Source: Gemmatimonadota bacterium
Lineage (GTDB): Bacteria; Gemmatimonadota; Gemmatimonadetes; Gemmatimonadales; GWC2-71-9
DNA: 22,413 nt
Direction: 5' to 3'
NCBI GenBank assembly: GCA_003221085.1
Contig: QHUD01000110.1
Coordinates: 1-22,413 of the forward strand
Positions 12,608-20,574 of the stretch are shown here, piece after piece. The position numbers and the translations under genes are program-made. A model generated the notes under the pieces. The model saw nothing but the letters and a program-made list of their open reading frames with translations, made no database searches and was not told the origin of the DNA. The stretch's first letter is position 1. Each line of letters starts with the position of its first letter.

Positions 12608-14464
12608 ATGACTTTGCGGCTTGTGAGACTGTACCCGCTTCCCTTGATCGTGGCCGCCGGGCTCGTAGCGGGGCTCGCCGCCCGCTTCGTGTTCGCGGTG
12701 CCAGAGGTCGGGCAGTGGGCGTTCCTGACTGCGCTGCTGGCCGGCGGCGGGCCGCTCGTCGTTCAGACGCTGCGTGGCATGCTGCGGGGACGCTTCGCCG
12801 CCGACATCGTCGCGATGCTCGCGATCGTCACGGCCCTTGCCCTCGGGCAATACTTCGCAGGCGCCGTCATCGCCTTGATGCAGTCGGGAGGCGAGGCGCT
12901 CGAACGGTACGCCATGGGCCGTGCCTCGCAATCGCTCGAGGCGCTCCTGGCGCGAGCTCCCAAGGTCGGCCGCCGGTTCCGGGGCGAGCAGGTGGAAGAG
13001 GTGCCCGTGCACTCCATCGCCGTCGGTGACCTGCTGCTAGTCCGTCCCGGGGATCTGGTGCCGGTGGACGGCGAGGTTACCGAGGGAATCTCGGCGGTCG
13101 ATCAGTCCGCGCTCACCGGGGAGCCGCTGCCCTTGCACGCGGTGCGGGGCACGCTCCTGCTCTCGGGCAGTCTCAACCTGGACGGTGCGCTGCACATGCG
13201 GGCCGTCCGCGCCGCAGGAGAGAGCCAGTACGAACAGATCGTGCGCCTCGTGGAGCGGGCCCGCCGGGAGCGGCCCCCGATCCAGCGGCTCGCCGATCGG
13301 TTCGCCGTGTGGTTCACGCCCATCACGCTCGCGATGTGCGGTGTGGCGTGGCTCGTCACCGGCAGTGCCACCAGCGTGCTCGCCGTGCTGGTGGTGGCGA
13401 CGCCCTGCCCCCTTATCCTCGCGACGCCCGTGGCCATCATCGCAGGGATCTCTCGTGCCGCTGACCTCGGGGTCATCGTCAAGACCGGTGCGGCGATCGA
13501 GCAGCTGGGCCGGGCGCAGGCCGTCGTGTTCGACAAGACGGGGACCCTCACGCTGGGCCAACCGATCGTGGAGCGCGTCCAGGCCACGGACGGGGTAGCG
13601 CCTGATGAGATCCTCCGGATGGCTGCGGCCGTCGAGCAGCTGTCCTCGCATCATCTCGGCAGAGCGGTTGTCGACGCGGGCCGGCGTCGGTTCGGGTCGA
13701 TCGGAACGGCCGCCGAGTTCCATGAGACTCCGGGCTCGGGGGTGACGGGGCTCGTGGACGGACACCCGGTCGCGGTCGGGTCGGCCGGGTTCTTCGCGGG
13801 CCGTGGGATCGCAGTGCCGCCCCGGCCGGACGACCACACCACGGCATTTGTGAGCGTCGATGGCCGCCTGGCCGGCGCCATCGAATTTGCCGACCGGCTC
13901 AGGCACCAGGTGCCGTCATTGATGCAACGTCTGGCGGTGCTGGGGGTGACCGAGACGGTGATGCTGACCGGGGATAGAGAAGCGAGCGCCGAGGTGATCG
14001 CGGCGCAGGCCGGCATCCGCACCGTGCGGGCGAACCTGCTTCCCTCGGACAAGGTGGCCGCAGTCGAGGAATTGAAGCGTCGCTACGGGACGACGGTGAT
14101 GGTGGGAGACGGGATCAACGATGCGCCAGCGCTGGCCGCGGCAACTGTCGGCATCGCGATGGGGGCCCACGGCACGGCGATCTCGGCGGAAGCGGCGGAC
14201 GTGGTGCTGCTTGTAGACGACATCGCGCGGGTCGGTGACGCGATGGCGATCAGCCGGCGGATGCGCCGGATTGCGCTCCAGAGCATCACGGTGGGTCTGG
14301 GCGCGAGCTTCGTGCTGATGGTTATCGCGAGTCAGGGCCTCTTGGCCCCGCCGATCGGGGCGGTGTTGCAGGAGGGGCTCGACGCCGCGGTGATCCTCAA
14401 TGCGCTGCGGGTGCGGTATTCCCGTGCGAACCCACGACCACCACATCCGCCTTCCATCGTGTAG
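12608..14464 (+). CDS. Heavy-metal-translocating P-type ATPase (P1B), TPC type
   Basis: A 618-residue P1B-ATPase without an N-terminal metal-binding domain. Motifs in order: TGE loop SALTGEPLPL; metal-site helix VVATPCPLILATPVA; phosphorylation site VFDKTGTLTLG; TGD in VMLTGDREAS; hinge MVGDGINDAPALAAA. The helix motif is TPC, not CPC (Cu/Zn) or SPC (Co); TPC ATPases such as Sinorhizobium Nia have been linked to Fe/Ni export, so substrate choice is tentative. The usual SE/SxHP of the nucleotide domain reads SSHHLGRAV, with His in place of the conserved Pro. The start has GAGGAG (12597-12602) at 5 nt. The last 15 or so residues (YSRANPRPPHPPSIV) are the antisense of a usp gene, so the natural C-terminus seems to have been replaced at about 14410. 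Confidence 0.92.
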   Translation: MTLRLVRLYPLPLIVAAGLVAGLAARFVFAVPEVGQWAFLTALLAGGGPLVVQTLRGMLRGRFAADIVAMLAIVTALALGQYFAGAVIALMQSGGEALERYAMGRASQSLEALLARAPKVGRRFRGEQVEEVPVHSIAVGDLLLVRPGDLVPVDGEVTEGISAVDQSALTGEPLPLHAVRGTLLLSGSLNLDGALHMRAVRAAGESQYEQIVRLVERARRERPPIQRLADRFAVWFTPITLAMCGVAWLVTGSATSVLAVLVVATPCPLILATPVAIIAGISRAADLGVIVKTGAAIEQLGRAQAVVFDKTGTLTLGQPIVERVQATDGVAPDEILRMAAAVEQLSSHHLGRAVVDAGRRRFGSIGTAAEFHETPGSGVTGLVDGHPVAVGSAGFFAGRGIAVPPRPDDHTTAFVSVDGRLAGAIEFADRLRHQVPSLMQRLAVLGVTETVMLTGDREASAEVIAAQAGIRTVRANLLPSDKVAAVEELKRRYGTTVMVGDGINDAPALAAATVGIAMGAHGTAISAEAADVVLLVDDIARVGDAMAISRRMRRIALQSITVGLGASFVLMVIASQGLLAPPIGAVLQEGLDAAVILNALRVRYSRANPRPPHPPSIV

Positions 14465-14753
14465 CCTCCGCCGCGATCGTGCTGGCCGATTCTCCCTGAC
14501 GCACAACCATGTCGGATTCGGCAACGAAGGTCGAAGCCAGCCGCTTGAACGTCTCGACCGACTCGCGGAAGAACGTCTTCTCGTCAGGGTCCTGTGGCAC
14601 CACGCGACCGTTGCGTATTGGCTCTACCACGTGGATGACGCGGAGGCGGGCGCCAAGGAGACTCGCGAGGGCGGCTGCAGTTTCAATGGTTGGCCTCGCG
14701 GCGTGGTGTGGCCGTACTACCTGGGCGCTACGTTCAGTTCGCTGCTGCCGCAC
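14397..14753 (-). pseudogene. Universal stress protein remnant, truncated at both ends
   Basis: The minus-strand frame reads RPTIETAAALASLLGARLRV, IHVVEPIRNG and, near the end, KADVVVVGSHGN, which is Usp sequence. The conserved first strand with its Asp is absent, and the upstream residues RQQRTERSAQVVRPHH do not look like Usp. There is no ribosome site, because the next plus-strand gene begins directly beyond. After SHG the frame leaves Usp sequence and stops within seven residues, so the nucleotide loop and last strand-helix are missing. The C-terminal end overlaps the metal ATPase by 68 nt on the opposite strand. I read this as a third usp gene that was destroyed by a rearrangement joining it tail-to-tail with the ATPase. 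Confidence 0.6.
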
Positions 14754-14783
14754 TGATCAAGAACGCGCGGAGGAGGGAGAACG

Positions 14784-15167
14784 ATGAATAACGTCCACAC
14801 CAGATTCCCGGCGACTCTCGAGATCGACTACCCGGAGCGGGAACTGAGCCGACTGACGACCTTCTTCCGGCCGTTCACGGTCATTCCCATCGCCATCGTC
14901 CTCGCCTTCGTCACCAGGTCCACGGTTCGCGCCGAATCAGCGACGTACGTCGTCGGATCAGGCGGGATCGTGTTCTTGGCGACCGTGCTGATGCTCCTGT
15001 TCCGCCAGAAGTACCCCCGCTGGTGGTTCGACTGGAACCTGGCGCTGACGCGGTTCGGCGCACGCGTCTGGGCGTATCTCGCGCTGCTGCTGGACGAATA
15101 TCCGTCGACGGACGACGAGCAGGCGGTGCATATCGAAATTGCGTACCCGCCGCCATGCGCGACCTGA
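14784..15167 (+). CDS. DUF4389 membrane protein, N-terminal part (frameshifted gene)
   Basis: AGGAGGG (14771-14777) lies 6 nt before the ATG. The 127-residue frame contains FPATLEIDYPERELSRLTTF, two membrane helices (about residues 28-44 and 52-72), then RYPRWWFDWNLAL-like segments (KYPRWWFDWNLALTRF) and LLDEYPSTDDEQ. This is the first half of a DUF4389 protein, a family of polytopic membrane proteins of unknown function built from two related halves. The frame then runs into PPPCAT and stops, while the second half continues in the -1 frame. One missing base in the C/G-rich run at about 15149-15155 would restore a single protein of about 208 residues. Confidence 0.75.
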   Translation: MNNVHTRFPATLEIDYPERELSRLTTFFRPFTVIPIAIVLAFVTRSTVRAESATYVVGSGGIVFLATVLMLLFRQKYPRWWFDWNLALTRFGARVWAYLALLLDEYPSTDDEQAVHIEIAYPPPCAT

Positions 15168-15409
15168 ATCGCTGGCTGCCGCTGATCAAGTGGTTCTTGG
15201 CGATTCCACACTACGTGGTGCTGTGCTTCCTCTGCGTCGCAGCGCGCGTCTGCGTCATCATCGCCTGGTTCGTCATTCTATTCACGGGGCGCTACCCGCC
15301 CTCGCTCTTCGACTTCGTCGTGGGAACGTTCCGATGGTGGCTGCGGGTCGCGGCGTATGCGCTCCTGCTCACGACGGATCCCTATCCGCTGTTCCGACTC
15401 TCAGCTTGA
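15155..15409 (+). CDS. DUF4389 membrane protein, C-terminal part (frameshifted gene)
   Basis: From the ATG at 15155 the frame reads MRDLNRWLPLIKWFLAIPHY, a long helix pair (VVLCFLCVAARVCVIIAWFV), then ILFTGRYPPSLFDFVVG, FRWWLRVAAYALLL and DPYPLF. These are the diagnostic DUF4389 segments. Homologues carry them in one chain with the preceding part. The ATG has no good ribosome site, so independent translation is doubtful. Whether the break is a sequencing error or a true mutation cannot be told here; both halves look otherwise well conserved, which favours a recent event or an error. Confidence 0.75.
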   Translation: MRDLNRWLPLIKWFLAIPHYVVLCFLCVAARVCVIIAWFVILFTGRYPPSLFDFVVGTFRWWLRVAAYALLLTTDPYPLFRLSA

Positions 15410-15432
15410 TTGAGCGAACTTGATTGAGCGAA
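15405..15432 (+). repeat. 14-bp tandem duplication at the end of the DUF4389 gene
   Basis: CTTGATTGAGCGAA occurs twice without a gap (15405-15418 and 15419-15432). The first copy contains the DUF4389 stop codon. It looks like a small slippage duplication and has no evident function. Confidence 0.85.
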
Positions 15433-15589
15433 AGGGAACCGGACGACACGGGAGGGTCGTGGCAACCGCGCAACAGCCAAGCAACCTCTGCGTCGCACAA
15501 CATGAAGAAACCATGAAGACAAGCGTTTGACACCCAAAGCCGAGCGCGCAACACTTCCGCCTGGCTTGCCACGATTGGGGTGTTGAGTC
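15433..15589 (+). promoter_or_regulatory. Intergenic region ahead of the multihaem cluster, possible promoter
   Basis: No gene is seen. TTGACA at 15527-15532 is a perfect -35 word; 17 nt later AACACT (15550-15555) is a poor -10. Immediately upstream, ATGAA at 15502-15506 and 15513-15517 repeat at 11 bp, the regulon half-site on the opposite strand. They point away from the cytochrome genes, and no -10-like hexamer lies 11 nt from them. So there may be a constitutive promoter with a variant operator, but none of this is firm. Confidence 0.3.
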
Positions 15590-16216
15590 ATGAGGCGACC
15601 TCGTGCAGTTCGTGCAGTCGTCATTGCGGTGCTCGGGTTCGGCGGCTGTACGACCGAGAAGATCCAGTACGTGACGCGGCCGTTCGTCCAGGGCAAAGAC
15701 ACCACAAACGGGTTCCTCGGCTACTTCACGGTCAGCGACAAGCAGACGAACTGCGGCAATTGTCACGTCGGCACGCAGGCGGCGTGGAAGACTACGAAGC
15801 ACGCGCTGGCGTGGGCCGACTTGCAGGCCTCGGGTCATGCCCAGGCGTCCTGCAACGGCTGCCACTCCGTGTCGCAGCTCGGCAACAAGGTCGGGCACCC
15901 GGCCGGCTACACGCTCGTCGCGGACTCGGCGTACCACGACGTGCAGTGCGAGAGCTGCCACGGGCCGGGCTTCACGCACGCCTCCTCTCCTACCCTCTCG
16001 AACGTGCCGCTGGCCTCGATCCACGTCGATACGGGACTCGCCAACGGGTGTGGCGGGTGTCACACGGGCACGCACGAGCCGTTTGTCGATCAGTGGGTCG
16101 GGTCCGCACACGGGTCCGGTCCCGCCTTCTCGCACGCTGCGGCGAACGCCAGCTGTGCACCGTGTCACGAGGGAAAGGCCGCGTTGCAGGTGAAGTTCGG
16201 CGTCACGACCAACTAA
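15590..16216 (+). CDS. Multihaem cytochrome c lipoprotein, N-terminal part (five haems)
   Basis: The N-terminus MRRPRAVRAVVIAVLGFGGC is a signal peptide ending in a lipobox-like GGC, so a lipid-anchored envelope protein is likely. Five haem c sites follow: CGNCH, CNGCH, CESCH (in VQCESCHGPGF, a segment typical of the cytochrome c554-like group), CGGCH and CAPCH. The frame stops at 16214-16216 (TAA) right after KFGVTTN, while haem-rich sequence continues at once in the +1 frame (TDNLCIKCHSRSGTPPWG). Removing one base near 16214 joins both into a protein of about 508 residues with eight haems. In the cluster this would be the terminal, possibly cell-surface, cytochrome. The ribosome site is weak (GGGGTG region about 10 nt upstream). 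Confidence 0.8.
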   Translation: MRRPRAVRAVVIAVLGFGGCTTEKIQYVTRPFVQGKDTTNGFLGYFTVSDKQTNCGNCHVGTQAAWKTTKHALAWADLQASGHAQASCNGCHSVSQLGNKVGHPAGYTLVADSAYHDVQCESCHGPGFTHASSPTLSNVPLASIHVDTGLANGCGGCHTGTHEPFVDQWVGSAHGSGPAFSHAAANASCAPCHEGKAALQVKFGVTTN

Positions 16217-17114
16217 GCTGCGCGCGTCGATTTCGGAGCCGACGACGGACAACCTGTGCATCAAGTGTCACTCCCGCAGTGGCACCCCGCCGTGGGGCGT
16301 CGCGACCGCCACGTCGCCGGCCCGCGGGGCGCATGGGGCCCAAGGCCTGCTCGTGATCGGGCAGAACATCGGGTGGATCCCGCCCAATTTCGCGTACGAC
16401 ACGAACCAGATCGTGAGCAGTCACGGCTCCGCCGCGAACGCGCGGCTGTGCGCCACCTGTCACGTCGCGTTCACCACCATCACCGACGCGAACGGAGTTC
16501 TCATTCAGAACAGCGTAGGCCATCTGTTCGAAGCCATCCCGTGCACCAAGGCGAGCAACGGAGTTCCAGTGCCGTGCGCCACCGCGACTGGGCCCGACAC
16601 GATGCACAGCTTCGTCGCGTGCTCGAACAGTACATGCCACATCGGGGGACCGAGCGTCGCGCGGAATGCCTATCTGGCCACGAAGGGCAACATCGACAAC
16701 CTGCTCGACCAGATCTGGACCGACGCGAACGCCAACGGGGTGATCGATTCGACCGACGGCGGTCTGATCCCGCAGCTGGTCGCTCGGGCGCAGCGGGCCA
16801 CGGCGACGGCGGCGGACACGGCCGCGATCAACTTCGGCAGCAATGTCACGACGGTGGCCAAAGGGGCGCTGTTCAACGCCGCCCTCGCTGCCACGGACAA
16901 CCGGGCGTACTTCCTCAGCGGCACGGTCCTGGGCAAGAGCTTCGCCACGCATATGGCGTCCGGGAACGGAGTGCACAACCCGTTCCTGCTCGTGGCCCTG
17001 CTCACGTCGTCGATCGACGCGCTACACACGACGTACGCCCTGCCAGCGCCGCCGCGGCTCAATGTGCAGATGACTGCGCCGCCCGGCGTACGGATGCGCC
17101 TGAGTCAGCGCTAG
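16217..17114 (+). CDS. Multihaem cytochrome c, C-terminal part (three haems, frameshifted)
   Basis: In the frame from about 16217, CIKCH (near 16257), CATCH (near 16450) and a CX4CH site, CSNSTCH (near 16621), are followed by about 165 residues without haem sites (DQIWTDANANGVIDSTDGGL, GNGVHNPFLLVALLTSSIDA) up to the TAG at 17114. The only nearby start, GTG 16353, would lose CIKCH, so this is best read as the second half of the preceding gene. A C-terminal helical or ligand-contact domain after the haem core is seen in other large cytochromes, but I do not recognise this one. Electron acceptor unknown. Confidence 0.72.
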
Positions 17115-17146
17115 CTGGCGGCCGTTCGACTCTCCAAGGCCCCTGA

Positions 17147-17176
17147 GCCCGGGCGGGTTGCCGGGCCCCCAGTTTT
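17147..17176 (+). terminator. Possible intrinsic terminator after the 8-haem cytochrome
   Basis: GCCCGG (17147-17152) pairs with CCGGGC (17161-17166) over an 8-nt loop, followed by CCCCA and a short T-run (17173-17176). The stem is short and the T-run has only four bases. If active it would be partial, since the next gene starts 22 nt later in the same direction. Confidence 0.3.
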
Positions 17177-17197
17177 GCATAGCGTAGGGGGACCGCC

Positions 17198-19096
17198 ATG
17201 CTGACGCTCCAGCAGGTCGCCGTCGGTCCACCCCCGCTGCCGGGCGGCGTCGCCGCCGTCCTGCGGTTCTTCTTCAATCTCCCCCAGTGGTTCCAGATCG
17301 CCGGGTTCATTGTCGGCGTGATCGTCGCCGCGATCGTGCTCGTGCTGCTGTGGCACCGCCGCGGGGCGATCATGGCGTGGATCGTGTCCCGCCCGCGCGG
17401 CCTGACGATCGGCCTGGCGGCGGGCGCCACGGCCGTGGTACTCGGGTTCGCAGCCTTCGGCGTCGTCAGCTGGGACTATATGCAGCACAACAACGGGTTT
17501 TGCACCGGCTGCCACGTGATGAAGGCGCCGTTCCAGCGCTTCGCGGGCTCGAAGCACGACTCCCTCTCGTGCCACGCCTGCCACCAGCAGGGGATGTACG
17601 CCAACGTCCGACAACTGTACCTCTGGGTGGCCGAGCGGCCGGAGAAGATCGGCAAACACGCCAAGGTGCCGACCCGCATCTGCGCGAACTGTCACGTCCG
17701 TGGTGACGCGAAGCAGACCTGGCAGCGCATCGCGTCCACCGCGGGGCATCGCACGCACCTCGAGTCTGATTCGAGCGCCCTGAAGACCGTGCAGTGCGTC
17801 ACGTGCCACGGCCTCGAGGTGCACCGCTTCGTGCCGGTGGATTCGACGTGCGCGCAGGCCGGCTGTCACGTGAACGTGCGCATCACCCTCGCCAAGATGA
17901 GCACCCAGACGGACGCGCACTGTACGACGTGCCACGCCTTCACCACCGAAGTCCCGGCGCTCGCGACGCGCGACTCCGCGCGCGGCACGCTGGTCCCACG
18001 TTTCAAGCAGTGTTTCTCGTGCCATCAGATGCAGGCGATCCTCGCGGACTTCGACCCGGCGCGCGACCCGCACCGGGGGACCTGCGGATTCTGTCACAAC
18101 CCGCACGTCCAGAAGCAGCCCGCCGAAGCGGCGCAGACGTGCGCCTCGGCCAAGTGCCACGCGGATTGGCGCGACGCGTTTCACGTGGGCAAGAACCACG
18201 CGGCGGTCGCACAAAACTGCACCCTCTGCCACGAGCCGCATCATGCGAAAGTGGACGCGAGCGACTGCGCCGGCTGCCACGCGGCTGTGAAGCAACGCCG
18301 GGCCGGGAAGGGAATGAACCCACCGCTCCCGTTCGACACGACGGCGGCGCTGCGGCGCCTGTCGGCGGCGCCGGCGGTGGTGCCGTTTGGTCCCCGAAAG
18401 GGCAAGGGGGACGGACCTTTTTTTGACGATCCGCCGCCGGGGGGCGCCCCGCGCGGCGGGAACGTCGCAGCCGCCGACACGTTTCCCCACGCGCGACACA
18501 AGAAATTCTCTTGCATCACCTGCCATACGTCCGAGAGCCAGCGGAGCCGGCTCACCTTCCAACCGCCCCGCGGTTGCCAGATCTGCCACCATCAGGCCCC
18601 CAAGACGAGCGACTGCACAGCGTGCCACCGGTCCACCGAGCTCTCCGCGCCGGAGTCTGTGACCGTTCAAGTCACGGTAGCCGGTCGCCAGCGCCGCGAC
18701 CACGCGGCGCGCTTCGAGCACGCGACGCATCGCGCGCTGCAGTGCGTCGCGTGTCACACGACGCCCGTCTCGCTCGATCCCGATCCCAAGACCGCGGCGT
18801 GCGCCACGTGCCACGACGACCACCAGGCCCGCGGGCGGATGTGCAGCGCATGCCATCCGGGCGATACCCCGGAGGTCCAGGCCGCGCACGCCCCGCCGGC
18901 GGAGGCGCACGTCGGGTGCGACGCCTGCCACGCGCCCGCCGTCGTCGCACGGCTCGTACCCGGGCGTACCCTCTGCATCGCCTGTCATGCGAAACAAGCC
19001 GATCACTATCCCGCACGAGAATGCACGCTGTGTCACTTCAGTGCGACCCCTGAGGCGTTCCGCCACCGCCTGCTGAGTGCCAGAGGCGGTTCATGA
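17198..19096 (+). CDS. NapC/NirT-type membrane-anchored cytochrome c with 20 haem sites
   Basis: A 632-residue protein; GGGGG (17187-17191) lies 6 nt before the ATG. Two membrane helices (about 30-52 and 69-92) are followed directly by NNGFCTGCHVMKAPFQRF and CHACHQQGMY, the start of a NapC/NirT quinol-oxidising domain. I count 20 haem sites: 18 CXXCH (CTGCH at residue 102 to CTLCH near 609) and two CX4CH (CAQAGCH, CASAKCH). A haem-free Pro/Gly-rich linker (about residues 365-425) splits an 11-haem N-terminal part from a 9-haem C-terminal part that begins FPHARHKKFSCITCH, like small periplasmic cytochromes. So it may take electrons from menaquinol and carry them across the periplasm in a single chain. 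It overlaps the barrel gene by ATGA (19093-19096). Confidence 0.9.
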   Translation: MLTLQQVAVGPPPLPGGVAAVLRFFFNLPQWFQIAGFIVGVIVAAIVLVLLWHRRGAIMAWIVSRPRGLTIGLAAGATAVVLGFAAFGVVSWDYMQHNNGFCTGCHVMKAPFQRFAGSKHDSLSCHACHQQGMYANVRQLYLWVAERPEKIGKHAKVPTRICANCHVRGDAKQTWQRIASTAGHRTHLESDSSALKTVQCVTCHGLEVHRFVPVDSTCAQAGCHVNVRITLAKMSTQTDAHCTTCHAFTTEVPALATRDSARGTLVPRFKQCFSCHQMQAILADFDPARDPHRGTCGFCHNPHVQKQPAEAAQTCASAKCHADWRDAFHVGKNHAAVAQNCTLCHEPHHAKVDASDCAGCHAAVKQRRAGKGMNPPLPFDTTAALRRLSAAPAVVPFGPRKGKGDGPFFDDPPPGGAPRGGNVAAADTFPHARHKKFSCITCHTSESQRSRLTFQPPRGCQICHHQAPKTSDCTACHRSTELSAPESVTVQVTVAGRQRRDHAARFEHATHRALQCVACHTTPVSLDPDPKTAACATCHDDHQARGRMCSACHPGDTPEVQAAHAPPAEAHVGCDACHAPAVVARLVPGRTLCIACHAKQADHYPARECTLCHFSATPEAFRHRLLSARGGS

Positions 19097-20574
19097 GGGC
19101 GACTCGGGTCATCGTCCTCGGGCTCGTGTTGGCAGCGCTCGCGCCCACCCGGTTCGCCGCGCAGGGGTACCGCCTGCGGGTGGACAGCCGGCTGCAGTCG
19201 GTCGCTTATCGCGGCGTCGCGTTCGACAGCGTCGCCGCGATCGATACCGCGACCGTGCCGGGATACGCCTTTCAGTGCAATCCCACCGGCTACTGCACCT
19301 TCTACCGGCCCGGTCCGATCGTACACGCCGCCCCGGTCAGCACCACGGCCGATGTCACCGTGTGGGGCCTCGGCAGGGCGGGGTTGAGCGTACGGGCGAT
19401 CGGGCGAGCCGTCGGGGACTTGGGTAGCGGGGACAATTGGCCGGGGACGAGCTCGCACGTTCAGCTCCTCGAGGGCTATGCCCAGTATGCCGCCGAGCGG
19501 TGGACGGCCCAGCTCGGCCGCCAGACCGTGGCCACGCGGTTCGGGTTCACCGGGTTCGACGGCGGTCGCGTCACGGTGCGTGAACCGCGCACGAGGCTCG
19601 ATGCGACCGCGTACGCGGGGTGGGGGCTGTGGCGCGGCAGCGTCCTTCCGGTCACGAGCCCCGCCCTCAATCCCTTGGACGAATTCCGGCCGCCCGAGCG
19701 CACCATCGTGGCAGGGGCGGGTGCGGGGTGGACGTCGCCGCGCGTCGACGCGCGCCTCTCGTATGAACGCGAGGTCGATCCCAGTGTCGACTACTTCGTG
19801 TCGGAGCGGGTCGGGCTCGATGTCATGGCCCGGCCCTACACCGGGGTGACGCTCGCCGGGGGAGCCGACTACGACCTTGCGCAAGGTTGGTGGGGCAGCG
19901 CGTCCGCGACGCTCGGCTACATGACGCCGGGCGGTCGGGTCAACGCCACCGCCGGTGTGAGACGCTACCGTCCGCACTTCGACTTGTGGACCATCTGGGG
20001 CGCGTTCAGCCCGGTCCCGTACACCGCCGTGGACGGATCGGTGGCCCTGAAGCCGCTGGCGCGGCTGGCGCTGCGCGCGCAGGGCGAGCACTACCGCTTC
20101 GCCAACAGCGAGACCGCGACGCCGCTCGTGAGCGCCGAGAACTCCGGCTGGCGGTTTTCGTGGGGTGCGACCTTTACCCTCGCTCCCTCTTGGGTACTGG
20201 ACGGAGGGTACCGCGCGGAATTCGGTCCGGGCGCGTCGTCGCGTGGGTTCGAAGGCGGGGTCACGTACACCGGCGGCGACCGCTTGTCGCTCACGGCTCA
20301 CGCCGCCACGCTCGATCGGCCGCTCGAGTTTCGCTTCGACGAGTCGTCCCTCGATCTGATCGGCCTTGCGGTTGACTACCGGCCCGCTTCGCGCCTCCGG
20401 GTGAAGCTGGATGCGAGCCGTTGCGCCGAGGATCGTAAGCGGCCCGATCCCGCCGCGTTCAGTTGGGACCAGGTGCGGGTCAGCGCGCGCGTGATCATGC
20501 TGTTCGGCGGCGGCGCGGACGTGGGAGGCATCCCGTCTGCGGTGCGCGGCATGCCGGAGAAAGGGTCGCCGTGA
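19093..20574 (+). CDS. Outer-membrane beta-barrel (porin of a porin-cytochrome conduit)
   Basis: A 493-residue protein with a signal peptide (residues 1-24, ending RFAAQG). Beyond it the sequence is made of short alternating amphipathic strands rich in Tyr, Trp, Gly and Arg, for example AQYAAERWTAQLGRQTVAT, RLDATAYAGWGLWRG, RFSWGATFTLAPSWVL and GGVTYTGGDRLSLTAHAA. That is typical of a barrel of 16 or more strands, but I do not match it to MtrB or another named family. Near the N-terminus a Cys pair (CNPTGYC) stands alone; MtrB proteins also carry an N-terminal Cys pair of different spacing. Its 4-base overlaps with large cytochromes on both sides (ATGA at 19093-19096, GTGA at 20571-20574) strongly suggest it is the sheath that lets a multihaem cytochrome cross the outer membrane. 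Confidence 0.82.
   Translation: MRATRVIVLGLVLAALAPTRFAAQGYRLRVDSRLQSVAYRGVAFDSVAAIDTATVPGYAFQCNPTGYCTFYRPGPIVHAAPVSTTADVTVWGLGRAGLSVRAIGRAVGDLGSGDNWPGTSSHVQLLEGYAQYAAERWTAQLGRQTVATRFGFTGFDGGRVTVREPRTRLDATAYAGWGLWRGSVLPVTSPALNPLDEFRPPERTIVAGAGAGWTSPRVDARLSYEREVDPSVDYFVSERVGLDVMARPYTGVTLAGGADYDLAQGWWGSASATLGYMTPGGRVNATAGVRRYRPHFDLWTIWGAFSPVPYTAVDGSVALKPLARLALRAQGEHYRFANSETATPLVSAENSGWRFSWGATFTLAPSWVLDGGYRAEFGPGASSRGFEGGVTYTGGDRLSLTAHAATLDRPLEFRFDESSLDLIGLAVDYRPASRLRVKLDASRCAEDRKRPDPAAFSWDQVRVSARVIMLFGGGADVGGIPSAVRGMPEKGSP

Noticed and set aside
16353..17114. Independent small cytochrome starting at GTG 16353
   Set aside because: It would exclude the CIKCH haem site just upstream in the same open frame and lacks a signal peptide; a frameshifted single gene is the simpler reading.
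17111..19066. Long minus-strand open frame opposite the 20-haem cytochrome
   Set aside because: Arg/Val/Gly-rich low-complexity translation mirrors the cytochrome; no domain is recognisable and it has no promoter array or ribosome site.
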